NCBI GenBank assembly: GCA_016124445.1 | Contig: WGNR01000011.1 | Span: forward strand, 1 to 64,000 | Direction: 5' to 3' | Source: a bacterium | GTDB taxonomy: Bacteria; Planctomycetota; Planctomycetia; Pirellulales; Pirellulaceae | Length of the DNA stretch: 64,000 bases | In this document: piece after piece, positions 1-8,597 of the stretch | How positions within the stretch are numbered: position 1 is the first letter of the stretch | Layout: every line of letters begins with the position of its first letter | Notes under the pieces: model-generated | Databases searched by the model: none | What the model was told of the DNA's origin: nothing | What the model saw: only the letters and a program-made list of their open reading frames with translations | Position numbers and translations under genes: made by a program

Positions 1-95
1 ACTTTTGGTTCAAGTGGTTTTCACGAACCCAACGAACCCAAAAGTGGGACGACCACCCATTCACTCAAGCAAGTCACTACCTTATTTATAAAAAG

Positions 96-132
96 AAGCC
101 TTGAAGAGCTAAGCCTCTTCGAGGCTTTTTTT
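96..132 (+). terminator. Intrinsic terminator of an upstream gene outside the window
   Basis: A 13-bp stem (96-108 pairs with 115-127, one G-T pair) with a six-base loop runs directly into a T-run at 126-132. It points rightward, so it probably ends a transcript that begins left of the window. Bases 1-95 contain no convincing reading frame, only a short tandem of the octamer cgaaccca at 29-40 and an imperfect inverted repeat (1-11 against 34-45). Confidence 0.75.
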
Positions 133-283
133 ATGCGCGCTAGGCAACTACTCAGCTTCCACTGATGGCACCGGAACGTCGCAATTCAATCCCGAAAGAA
201 TCGTGTTGTTGTCGTTCTTCCGTTGGGATATACTCCCCCCGCTTGAAATTCAATCTTGGATAGAAGAATAGGAAGTACGCAGG

Positions 284-1081
284 ATGCAAAGGACGTCGAG
301 TACCGACATGGCGTGGCGGCAGTGGGGAGACGTGGATCCCTACTTTGCCGTGGTGACTGATGCCAAGTTTCTCGCCGAAAACTTGAATGATCAGGCCCGT
401 ACCGACTTCTTCGAGTCAGGCCGGGAAAATGTTAGTCATGTTCTGGCCAAGTGCCGGCAGTGTATTTATGCCGATTTTTCCCCAAAACGAGTTCTTGATT
501 ACGGTTGTGGTGTGGGACGCATGGCACTCGCGTTTGCTCAAATAACCGAGCATGTCACCGGAATCGATGTTTCCGAAGGGATGCTGGCCGAAGCCCAAGC
601 GAATGCCGAGCGATTTCGTATCGCGAATGTACGGTGGCTGAAGATTGAGGGGAGCCAACTGCCGATCCAGAAAACGTTCGACCTGGTCCACTGCTACATC
701 GTGCTACAGCACATCCGGCCACAGATCGGTCTGCAACTGTTCCAGCAACTCGTTCAATCGATTGCCCCTGGCGGAATCGGTGCAATTCAGATGACCTACT
801 CACGCGAATCATTTGCCAATAATCTAGGCTTGCCTTACTCCATGCTCAGTGCTCGCAGTCTTTGGCGGAGGCTCTGGTTGAAATCGCCTCTCCGACGGGG
901 ATTGAAATCTCTGATGGGACACCCGATTAGCCCAGTAATGGAAATGAACCCGTATCATCTCAACCAGGTTTTCTATCTCCTACAGAGCCTTGGAGTCTCA
1001 GAAACCCACGTCGAGTTGACCAATCATGGTGGGCACCTGGGTGTGTTTCTGTTTTTCCCTCGGCCAGATGATGCGGCCTAG
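284..1081 (+). CDS. Class I SAM-dependent methyltransferase
   Basis: Predicted soluble methyltransferase of 265 residues using S-adenosylmethionine; the acceptor cannot be told. The SAM-binding motif I is VLDYGCGVGRMA at about residues 69-80, followed by the acidic end of strand 2 (GIDVSEGM, about 93-100) and a post-motif FDLVHCYIVLQHI near 131-143. The N-terminal segment around WGDVDPYFAVVTDAKF is typical of a group of bacterial methyltransferases that act in surface or glycan-linked loci. The ATG at 284 has AGGAAG at 270-275 as ribosome binding site. The gene stands alone and is closed by its own terminator at 1120-1149. Confidence 0.85.
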   Translation: MQRTSSTDMAWRQWGDVDPYFAVVTDAKFLAENLNDQARTDFFESGRENVSHVLAKCRQCIYADFSPKRVLDYGCGVGRMALAFAQITEHVTGIDVSEGMLAEAQANAERFRIANVRWLKIEGSQLPIQKTFDLVHCYIVLQHIRPQIGLQLFQQLVQSIAPGGIGAIQMTYSRESFANNLGLPYSMLSARSLWRRLWLKSPLRRGLKSLMGHPISPVMEMNPYHLNQVFYLLQSLGVSETHVELTNHGGHLGVFLFFPRPDDAA

Positions 1082-1119
1082 CGTGGACTTATTGACTTGC
1101 GGCAAGAAAGCAAGAAATG

Positions 1120-1149
1120 ATCGAGCGACAAGGTAGCTCGATTCTTTTT
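1120..1149 (+). terminator. Terminator after the methyltransferase
   Basis: The inverted repeat atcgagc (1120-1126) and gctcgat (1136-1142) with a nine-base loop is followed by a T-rich tract from 1144. It lies 39 bases after the stop codon of the methyltransferase. The rest of the intergenic stretch to 1402 holds no gene that I can see. Confidence 0.7.
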
Positions 1150-1402
1150 CTTTTGAATCGCACTCGCATCAATTTTACGTTTGCGGCTCTCGTCCGGCGG
1201 TTGCGTCAGGTTGATGTGCAACGTAGCCTGCAGCAATGTGCTGAACGAAGTTCACTCATAATCGCTGCCGCTTCTCGTGGTTCGACGCGGTTCTAAGCGG
1301 CTTTAAAGTCGAAGGTTTACCAATTTTCCCTACTTGGGACGCCCTCCCAAGAACGCGCCAAAAGATGGAAAGCAATAGCCATACCAGTCAACATCACCGC
1401 TG

Positions 1403-2416
1403 CTAGGCTTTGGTCTCTCCCTGCGATGGAGGCCTAGCGACGTCAGGATTCGCATAGTTCTCTAGAATCTTCTTGGCGTGATCCGCAATCAGCTGTTTAA
1501 GCGAGTCCGGCTTCAGGACTTTCGCTCGGCTGCCGTAGCCGAGGATCCACCAGCTGACTTCGCGGATGCCGCTCACTTTCACTTCGTAGTCAATGCTGCC
1601 GTCGTCGTTCCAATGGATCTGTTGTGTCTTGTGCCATTGGACTTCGGCAACGTTCTGAGCGACCAGGGGATCGAACCGGATGATGATCTGCTGATCGGGG
1701 CCTGGTTCCGGGATCATGTGCCAGGCATTGCGGAGAAAGCGGTCAACGTGGAAATTCTGCGGAATCTCGAAGGTATCCTCCAGCGTTTCAATCTCTTCGA
1801 TGCGGTTCACTTTGAACGTCCGCACGGCGCGATGGATCGAACTGCGGCCGATCACGTACCAGCTATGCCGACTGAAGAGGAGTTTGTAAGGAGAAAGCTT
1901 GGTCTGAATGACGTCGCCGTCGAAGATGCTGCGGTATTTGATCCGTACGTTATGGCGATGGCCTGAAGCGTCGACCAATGTCTGGTAGGCCGACTGGGCT
2001 TCTTCCGGCTGATGTACCGGATTCAGTTTGATTTCGACTGAGCCAGAGATCTCGCGAAGCTGCTGCTTCATGTGATCAGGCAGGCTGTTTTCCAGCTTGG
2101 TCGCTGCCCGGCGGGCGGAAGAGTAGTAGGGAAGTCCCGTGCCGTCGCCCAACTCGTGGCATAGCACCATGACTGAAAGAGCTTCTTCGGAACTCAAGTT
2201 GGTTGGTGCCAGGAAATAGGTTTCCGGTATATGAAACCGCTGCTGGTCCGCATCGAAAGCGAGCGGCACGCCGGCCGCTCGCAAGGTTTCCAGGTCTCGA
2301 AAGATGGTGCGTCGACTGACTCCACACGAATCGGCCATCGAGTTAACGTTTTGCGGCCTGCCACCCTGAAGCAGTTGCAGTAGCTTGAGCAGGCGTTGGA
2401 TTTTGGCCAGATTCAT
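1403..2416 (-). CDS. HTH/WYL-domain transcriptional regulator (YafY family)
   Basis: Predicted DNA-binding regulator of 337 residues. The N-terminus is an HTH of the DeoR/HTH_11 type (residues about 5-60, with the recognition part SCGVSRRTIFRDLETLRAAG), and the middle and C-terminal parts form a WYL domain (about 140-330, with SWYVIGRSS and the WIL/WYL-type core). WYL domains are thought to sense nucleotide or nucleic-acid ligands, so it may control stress, repair or defence genes. The ATG at 2416 is needed to keep the first HTH helix, which makes the gene overlap the upstream tolC-like gene by 74 bases in another frame. The target operon is not evident. Confidence 0.85.
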   Translation of the reverse strand: MNLAKIQRLLKLLQLLQGGRPQNVNSMADSCGVSRRTIFRDLETLRAAGVPLAFDADQQRFHIPETYFLAPTNLSSEEALSVMVLCHELGDGTGLPYYSSARRAATKLENSLPDHMKQQLREISGSVEIKLNPVHQPEEAQSAYQTLVDASGHRHNVRIKYRSIFDGDVIQTKLSPYKLLFSRHSWYVIGRSSIHRAVRTFKVNRIEEIETLEDTFEIPQNFHVDRFLRNAWHMIPEPGPDQQIIIRFDPLVAQNVAEVQWHKTQQIHWNDDGSIDYEVKVSGIREVSWWILGYGSRAKVLKPDSLKQLIADHAKKILENYANPDVARPPSQGETKA

Positions 2417-4643
2417 GCGAGGCAGATTTCAAGACACGTCGCGACGAAGGGCCGACGGCGGCTGGAGTCGGCGACGGGTTATTGGACTGACGGACTTCGG
2501 AAACCAGTTGGTTCAGCCCCAGTTTATTCCAATCGAGTTCGCTTTTCGATTGGGTTGGCTGGCCGCTGACCACTTCCATAGTGGTTTCCGGTTCAAGGGT
2601 GACCGCATCCAGCGAGGTTGGCACCTTGGCAGGCGTCGGTTTACCGATTACTTCGCCTTCGGTTGGAACTTCTTCATCGAAGATGATTCCTTCCTCCGGT
2701 TCCCCGTGGCTCATCATTGGGCCTTGGGTGAGCGAGCCTCGGCTGACAACAGCCGGTCGAGTGTAACCGTAGTCAATGTAGTGGCTGGCCGAGCGGCGGC
2801 GAGCATGGCCTTGGGCGTCGAAGTAAGCTTTCTCCGGCCATGGGCCTTCTGCCAGGTAGACGCCGTTGTAGTCGAGCAGGCTACCCTTCCGCATGTGAAC
2901 ATCTTTGATGGCGATATTGTATTGGACCAGGGCCTGGAAGTAGGCGATCTGGGCATCGCTGCGGCGACGCTGAGCATCAAGCAAGAGGTCGAGCGTAACC
3001 GTGCCGGCATCATAAGCGGCCTGAACCGCATCGACTTCCTTATCGGCCGCGATCAAGCGATTGAGGTTCGATTGAACCAGGTTGTAGTTCGAGTCGAGGT
3101 CGCGAATCGTATCGGTCAGCAAGTGTGAAACTTCCAGTTCCATATCTTGCAGCACCGCTTTTTCGCGAGCGATCTGCAGTTGAGCGTTGCGGACACCGGC
3201 GAGTTCTTTGCGGAATCCGATGGGCATCGAGAACTCGAATCCCATGGTGTATTCCTGGTACTTGCCGCTGGTCAGCACTTCCCAGGCGTAGCTACCCGTC
3301 TGGTCGAACGTCTTACCGTTGGGGTTACCGCCCATGAGCTTATCACCCAAGCCGAGGTAACGGTAAAGAGCATAGCCATCCAATTGCGGCAGCAACTGGT
3401 TACGGGCCGTGATCATTTCGACTTCACGCTGCTTCAATCGCCATTGTTGACGACGCAGTTCCGGGCTGCGTGAGATCGCTTCTTGGTGAATGTCAAACCA
3501 GTCGAACGCCACCCAGGCATCGGTCGGTTCCGAACTGGGGCGAATCAAGCGGCCGTCGGTGGCTGCCAGCCCCATGTAATAGCGAAGTGCTCCTTCTGCC
3601 TTGTACAGGTCACGCAGGGCAGCTTCGGTTCGGCTGCGGAACTCGAAGTATTGCTGACGAGCTTGAGCTTCCTTTTCTGCTTCACCCCCTTCGGCACCAT
3701 TGACCATCAGGGCATGGACACGACGCCAGGTGACCAGGGCACTATCGCGACCGGTCTTGGCGGCTTCCAGGTTGTGATATGCGAAGTAGAGTTGCCAGTA
3801 AGATTCTTCAACGTCGGAAACCAGGTTACGGACATTAGTCTCGAAGTCGGCCAGGCTGACGTCTTCTCGGATACGAGCGAGCATTACGTTGACGCGGTTG
3901 ACCTGGGTGCCGCTTCCACGCAACAACGGATGGCGGGCTTCCATTTCAATGTTGACCAGCCACGAACTGGGATAGATCAAGCTGGTTCGATTGTTGTAGT
4001 CGTAGGTGGTGTTCTGACGCAAAGTCAACTGAGTACCAGTGGCAGCCTTCTTGGTCAGCTCGACTTTACCAGTCGCCAGGTTCTGACCGTATTGCGACAG
4101 GAAGAAGGAGCTTCCAGAGCGGAAGTTCTGCGGGCGATCGATGCGGTCCCAGTTGTAAGTCGCTTTGAGCTGGGCATCGAATTCCGACAGGGCTGCGGCG
4201 ACACCAGAGTTCGGGTTGGTTTCGACCAACGACGGATCGTAGATGGTCGCCGTGCCATCGTTGCGGGTAACCAGGTTGGGCTGAATTGCATTGGAGTTCA
4301 GCGTGGTGCCTGGGATGACGCGGAAGACAGCGTTGCCACCGGTGGTGCGCATCGCTTTGCTGTTTTTCAACGAATCAGCGACAGCTTCCTCGAGACTGAG
4401 GTTCCAGATTCTCGATTCGTCCATCTCGAACGGATCGGAAATCGTGTAGGGTGCCTCAGTGTTTTCGACCTCTTGCAGCCGGTCGTAGTCGACATCGGCG
4501 TATTCGATGTCGGTAGCCTTATCCAGGTACAGACTCAAATCGCCGGACTCTTTGAAGTAAAACGGCTGAGTTGGTTTGCAACCTACAAAAATGATGGTGC
4601 CGATGAGCACGACCATCCAGGCTTGATGGAACTGGGTTTTCAT
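2343..4643 (-). CDS. TolC-family outer membrane efflux lipoprotein
   Basis: Outer-membrane channel component of a tripartite efflux or export system, 766 residues, longer than typical TolC (about 450-500) because of a C-terminal extension of about 150 residues rich in Pro, Thr, Ser and Glu. I start it at the ATG at 4643 rather than the upstream frame opening at 4862, because this gives a lipoprotein signal with lipobox IFVGC. The long helical hairpins typical of the OEP family appear twice (around residues 230-420 and 430-600), and the stretch DAGTVTLDLLLDAQRRRSDA is a classic TolC signature. No inner-membrane pump or adaptor gene is adjacent, so the partner must be elsewhere. Its end overlaps the WYL regulator start. 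Confidence 0.85.
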   Translation of the reverse strand: MKTQFHQAWMVVLIGTIIFVGCKPTQPFYFKESGDLSLYLDKATDIEYADVDYDRLQEVENTEAPYTISDPFEMDESRIWNLSLEEAVADSLKNSKAMRTTGGNAVFRVIPGTTLNSNAIQPNLVTRNDGTATIYDPSLVETNPNSGVAAALSEFDAQLKATYNWDRIDRPQNFRSGSSFFLSQYGQNLATGKVELTKKAATGTQLTLRQNTTYDYNNRTSLIYPSSWLVNIEMEARHPLLRGSGTQVNRVNVMLARIREDVSLADFETNVRNLVSDVEESYWQLYFAYHNLEAAKTGRDSALVTWRRVHALMVNGAEGGEAEKEAQARQQYFEFRSRTEAALRDLYKAEGALRYYMGLAATDGRLIRPSSEPTDAWVAFDWFDIHQEAISRSPELRRQQWRLKQREVEMITARNQLLPQLDGYALYRYLGLGDKLMGGNPNGKTFDQTGSYAWEVLTSGKYQEYTMGFEFSMPIGFRKELAGVRNAQLQIAREKAVLQDMELEVSHLLTDTIRDLDSNYNLVQSNLNRLIAADKEVDAVQAAYDAGTVTLDLLLDAQRRRSDAQIAYFQALVQYNIAIKDVHMRKGSLLDYNGVYLAEGPWPEKAYFDAQGHARRRSASHYIDYGYTRPAVVSRGSLTQGPMMSHGEPEEGIIFDEEVPTEGEVIGKPTPAKVPTSLDAVTLEPETTMEVVSGQPTQSKSELDWNKLGLNQLVSEVRQSNNPSPTPAAVGPSSRRVLKSASHESGQNPTPAQATATASGWQAAKR

Positions 4644-5008
4644 GGGATACCGAGTCCTGATGCGTAGCGTGCACGTCCTTGCGCACGACACTTCGGAGGA
4701 AGTAAATCGCGTTTGATGAATTGCCAGCCGCCAATTGATTGGCTTGCATGGTCGATTCGATTGTCTCTCGGCCCCCCCGAGGCTGGATTTTCGCCTCTCG
4801 GTACGCAGGCGCACCAAGATCAGAAAATCCAGCACTACTGTTATCGTCCCCTTAATCGTCAAACTTTGAGAAAATTACGCGACCCGCAAAGTTTTACTTC
4901 TTGAAGATAGCAGTGCTGGCAAAGTGTGGGGCGGAATCTGGTGTCGGTTTGGTTGGTTTACAAGGCTGATTGAGTTTCCTGCAAACACGTTTGATACGAG
5001 AAAACACG

Positions 5009-5293
5009 ATGGAAACAGCGGATCAACTGATGCAGCACGCCGGCGACTTGCTAGAAATCCTGGAGCAAGGGGCACCGTTTCGTGTCGACGACCTGAACCA
5101 CCTGGTAGAGCAGGTCGAAATCTTTTGCGATCACTATCCTGCTGGCGAAGAGATCCCACGGAAGGTGGCTCGGCTGCTCACCGAGCTGGTGCCAGCACTC
5201 GATGCGGCCAGCCAGAAATACCCCGAGGCCGAGGCCAATCACATTCAAGACGCGGCCGGGGCGCTGTTTGTGGTGATGCTGGAAAAGCTTTGA
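5009..5293 (+). CDS. Small conserved acidic helical protein, function unknown
   Basis: A 94-residue acidic, mostly helical protein without signal peptide or membrane segment. I choose the ATG at 5009 (METADQLMQHAGDLLEIL) over the in-frame ATG at 4970, because the added leader is basic and unlike the rest of the protein. It is transcribed divergently from the TolC-like gene and ends nine bases before the convergent stop of the GH38-like gene. I do not recognise a family and cannot name a function. Confidence 0.55.
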   Translation: METADQLMQHAGDLLEILEQGAPFRVDDLNHLVEQVEIFCDHYPAGEEIPRKVARLLTELVPALDAASQKYPEAEANHIQDAAGALFVVMLEKL

Positions 5294-5302
5294 CAGCGAG
5301 GC

Positions 5303-8116
5303 CTAAGCCCACTCAGCTTCCAGAGGATACCATTGGCCTGGGGCTAACTCAAAATGAATGCGGTCCTCTTTGACCTCGCACTTGGTGATGCGATTGCCTT
5401 GGAAGTCGCACAAGTGAGCCTCGCGGACTGGGCGATAGCAGCGAATTGCTCCCTTGGCCGGACGTCCCTCGGTTTCGAGCAGCTTGGTTTGAAAACCGAT
5501 CGCCTGACCGTTTTCGCCGGTTAGGGCAGCCAGGCTGGTTAGCATCGCGTTCTTTGCTTCCAGGTGGAAAATCCAAGATGACTTCCCTGCAGCTGGCATC
5601 GGTGCCGTTTCTAGTAGCGGCTCGGGTTGGTACATAAACTGGCGAGCGGTTGGTAAAGAATAGGGAAGATCGAGGCCGATTCCGAGGCGAAACTTTCGTT
5701 GTGTTTCGCCACTGGGGATGAGGATCGAATCGAGCATGTGCCCGTGATTCCGCAAATGGTACGGAACGCCGCCGGTCAGGAGCGTTGTCTTGCCATGGGC
5801 CGAATTGATTTCGACGTAGTTCGAAGATTCGATCCGCCGACCGCTGCAAGGCGTGCGGACCCATTGCACGTCGTGATAGGCCAGGGCGGATTCGTCACCC
5901 CATGCCAGGCGACAACAGTAGTGCGATTCCCACGGCAGCGACTTTGGCTCAACTTGCGGATCGAGTTCAATTTCGATTTCGAGAACACGCGAAGACCGCC
6001 ACAAGCGATAGGTCTGCTTGAAAGTTGCCATTAAGTGGTCGTCTTCACCGAGCAACTTGCCAGCCGTCCGAATTTCGCCCATCGCTGCGGAGTTGATGCT
6101 AGGATCGATCTGGGTGGCAACCATCCTGGTATAGATGGCGCTAGCATCGGGGCCGAGATATCGCTGGCCAGAAGCTTGCTTTCGTCCCGGCATTCGCAAG
6201 GAAAGCTGCTGCGAAAGCCGATTCCCCCGGGTTTTGTAGTCGTAGATCGATTTGACCCCGCCCGTTTCCGGGTGGATATGGATCTCCATAAATTCATTGC
6301 GGAGAACGTTCCCATCCAGCAGCGACTTTTGTCGTGTTGAAGACGCGGAGCTACTGCCAGGGAGCCAACCATAGCCAAGGCCAGGGATTTCGACGACCGC
6401 GAATTTGCTTTGGTCGTCATGTCCGGCGGAAATCACTGGAGGTTCAGTGGCTGGGGGATGCTCTAGCTCCGGCAAGAACACGCCGCGAGTGCTGACCGAA
6501 TTGAGTGTGTTCAGTGAAAGGTAAGCACGCTGATCCGATTCCGGCGAGCGCGGTAAGCTGGCGGCCACTTTGCGAACAGCCTGATCAATTCCTGCGTCGC
6601 CTTCTTGATAACGGCTTTCCTCGGGATGAGCAGGCTCCTGGATCGATCGCTCAGAGTGCTGGTCGCTATCGCGCTGGCCTTGTCCGGAGATTAGGTGAGC
6701 CAACGTTTCGAGTTTGCTGATCGCTTCAAGCTGGGCGTTAAATCGTTCTCGCTCGAAATGCTGCGAAACAGGTCCTTGCTGCCGGCGAACGATTGACTGC
6801 TTGAGCCAGGGTGTGCGGTAACCTTCCGGTTTGAAGTTGCCGTGATAGGTCGCCGTGTCGGTTTCTTCGAAGTAACGCTCGACGGTGGTGAATTCGCCCA
6901 GGCTCTTCCCATAGCGGGCAATCATCTTGAGATCTTCATACCATGGAGAAGTCATCTGGGGCCAATGGGCGAACGCTAGCGTAGCCACATGCTCGCCGTC
7001 CATGGATTCGCCCAGTTTCGAGAAGAGCCCCAAAAACGTTTCGGCCTTGGTCGCATCGAGGGGAAACTTGGCCAGCGTGTCGATGGTCGAGCCGTCGGTT
7101 CCTTCCCAGGCAGCTTTCCCCTGATTGCTGACGGGCATTTTGCCGTCGTCGAGGGTGGCATGAATCGAGCCGATGTATCCGAGTCCGCGCAGAACTTGTG
7201 GAAGGAACGAGGTCATGCCGAATCGGCGGCGACCGAATACCTTGGGACTCGCACCGAACGCCTCTTGATAGGCGGCGCGGCCGCGCTGGAAGTTTTCAAG
7301 CAAGGTTTCCGGATCCAGCAGATTGAGCGGCCCCTCAACGAGCTCGCCTCCGACCAGGCCCAATTGGTCTGTCTCAAGTTTGCTAGCAATCGCGTCACGG
7401 ATCAGTGCGTGCTGGTCGGCGATCTTCAAGGCCAGGCTGCCAGAGATCCAAAGGTTGACGGGCAACTCGCTATTTACTTCTGCTAGCAGTGCATCGCCCA
7501 GCGTCGATTCGGCGACCAACGTAAAGTCGAGCAGGCTGACGTCGACCGAGTAATACTGATTTCGCTCTTCCATTAAGACGTCAAAGCATGCTTGAAGGCA
7601 TTCGCGGGCCTCTTCTTCATTCCCTTCGGCCGCCGCTTTGGCGGCATCGACGGTCTTGTTCTCGAAATAGATCTCGTCGAGGCTGCTCGAATAGCGCATC
7701 TGCCGAGTCAACAATTCGACTTGTAGATAGCAGTATCCCAGGGCAAAGAAGTCAGGGGCGAGCTTCGCCGCCAATTCGTTCGCGGGCGGTATCTCGGCCA
7801 ATAATCGAGAGACAATCTCTTGCCGGTCGCTGAGCCCTTTTACGAGAACAGCCCCCGACTGCTTGGCTCGCTGCGAAAACCCTGAAGGGAGGTCGGCAGT
7901 GCAGATCGTTGGTATTACCAGGGCGAGTTGTTCGAGGTTCTCTGGGGGGGAATCGTTACGGTGCCACTGCGGTTTTTTGCCGGCCGAGGCGATCAGCAGC
8001 GGATGCCACATAGCTGTCCAACTTGCCAAAAGGCTCTGGGCATCCTCTCCAGAGTGGTACGTCGGAAAATCCTCGAAGCTGTGACAAGGAAGGAGAATCG
8101 CGATTTCCTGAATCAT
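5303..8116 (-). CDS. Glycoside hydrolase family 38-like protein, probably catalytically altered
   Basis: A 937-residue protein with the layout of alpha-mannosidases: an N-terminal GH38-like half (residues about 1-430), a helical middle and a C-terminal beta-rich GH38C-like half (about 620-930, starting near LLDGNVLRNEFMEIHIHPET). The start is taken at the ATG at 8116 (MIQEIAILLPCHSFEDFP) rather than at 8167. In ordinary GH38 enzymes the nucleophile lies in a W-Q-x-D-x-F-G motif; here the aligned stretch reads KVFGRRRFGMTSF, with Arg at the Asp position. The usual N-terminal H-x-H-x-D metal motif is also replaced by PCHSFEDF. It may be a pseudoenzyme, a carbohydrate-binding protein or an enzyme with a changed mechanism. 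No signal peptide is seen. It converges on the small gene at 5009-5293. Confidence 0.7.
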   Translation of the reverse strand: MIQEIAILLPCHSFEDFPTYHSGEDAQSLLASWTAMWHPLLIASAGKKPQWHRNDSPPENLEQLALVIPTICTADLPSGFSQRAKQSGAVLVKGLSDRQEIVSRLLAEIPPANELAAKLAPDFFALGYCYLQVELLTRQMRYSSSLDEIYFENKTVDAAKAAAEGNEEEARECLQACFDVLMEERNQYYSVDVSLLDFTLVAESTLGDALLAEVNSELPVNLWISGSLALKIADQHALIRDAIASKLETDQLGLVGGELVEGPLNLLDPETLLENFQRGRAAYQEAFGASPKVFGRRRFGMTSFLPQVLRGLGYIGSIHATLDDGKMPVSNQGKAAWEGTDGSTIDTLAKFPLDATKAETFLGLFSKLGESMDGEHVATLAFAHWPQMTSPWYEDLKMIARYGKSLGEFTTVERYFEETDTATYHGNFKPEGYRTPWLKQSIVRRQQGPVSQHFERERFNAQLEAISKLETLAHLISGQGQRDSDQHSERSIQEPAHPEESRYQEGDAGIDQAVRKVAASLPRSPESDQRAYLSLNTLNSVSTRGVFLPELEHPPATEPPVISAGHDDQSKFAVVEIPGLGYGWLPGSSSASSTRQKSLLDGNVLRNEFMEIHIHPETGGVKSIYDYKTRGNRLSQQLSLRMPGRKQASGQRYLGPDASAIYTRMVATQIDPSINSAAMGEIRTAGKLLGEDDHLMATFKQTYRLWRSSRVLEIEIELDPQVEPKSLPWESHYCCRLAWGDESALAYHDVQWVRTPCSGRRIESSNYVEINSAHGKTTLLTGGVPYHLRNHGHMLDSILIPSGETQRKFRLGIGLDLPYSLPTARQFMYQPEPLLETAPMPAAGKSSWIFHLEAKNAMLTSLAALTGENGQAIGFQTKLLETEGRPAKGAIRCYRPVREAHLCDFQGNRITKCEVKEDRIHFELAPGQWYPLEAEWA

Positions 8117-8341
8117 CGTCCTATGGCCTGAAGAGGTGATTGGCGAATGAACGCAAGTGATTACCAAGTAATAGGTTATATGGTATGTTTCATGCGTGTT
8201 CGAGGGGCGAGCGGCACCGTATTATGGAAGCCATTCGCGGAAAATGGGAGCCGGTTGGTTCGAAAGTAGACAGAAATATCCACATGATCGGCCCCCATGG
8301 CGGGGAGGCTTCGTGAGCCCTATCTTGTTGTGAGATAGAGG

Positions 8342-8370
8342 TTTACATAAAACGATGTAAATTGCAATTT
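8342..8370 (+). promoter_or_regulatory. Two overlapping palindromes upstream of the pilM promoter
   Basis: A perfect 7-bp inverted repeat (tttacat at 8342-8348, atgtaaa at 8355-8361, six-base spacer) overlaps a perfect 12-base palindrome aaattgcaattt at 8359-8370. They end two bases before a well-formed -35 box. This geometry fits an activator or repressor site for the pilus/secretin operon. Function is inferred only from position and symmetry. Confidence 0.45.
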
Positions 8371-8372
8371 CG

Positions 8373-8402
8373 TTGACATTCCGGAGAAGTTCGCACTAGA
8401 AT
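8373..8402 (+). promoter_or_regulatory. Sigma-70-type promoter of the pilM operon
   Basis: A perfect TTGACA -35 (8373-8378) and TAGAAT -10 (8397-8402) are separated by 18 bases, giving a predicted start near 8409 and a leader of about 190 bases before the pilM-like ATG at 8598. It is the best promoter match that I noticed in the window. The rest of 8117-8597 holds no gene. Confidence 0.6.
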
Positions 8403-8597
8403 GGAGTCGTTGCCGTTGGTGTTTTGTAAGGACTCACTTCACTGGCAACTCTACCTTCTCCTTGTATTTTGCTTGTCTTACATATCTGCGGTCTGCGGAG
8501 CATGCACGAATCGTCGAGTGCAAACGCTGAGGGTATTCAGTAATTGGCAATCTTCGATTCGAGATGCACTTTACAATGATCGCCGTGAGGAACAGAG

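Noticed and set aside
1..60. A possible tRNA or tmRNA 3' end because of ggttcaagt near the start
   Set aside because: No acceptor stem, anticodon arm or CCA-adjacent structure can be folded from the available bases.
1478..1966. Plus-strand frame opposite the WYL regulator
   Set aside because: It runs antisense to a well-supported WYL gene and has no homology that I recognise.
3483..4667. A 394-residue plus-strand frame opposite the TolC-like gene
   Set aside because: The TolC signature, lipobox and gene order support the minus strand. The plus-strand frame shows no recognisable motif.
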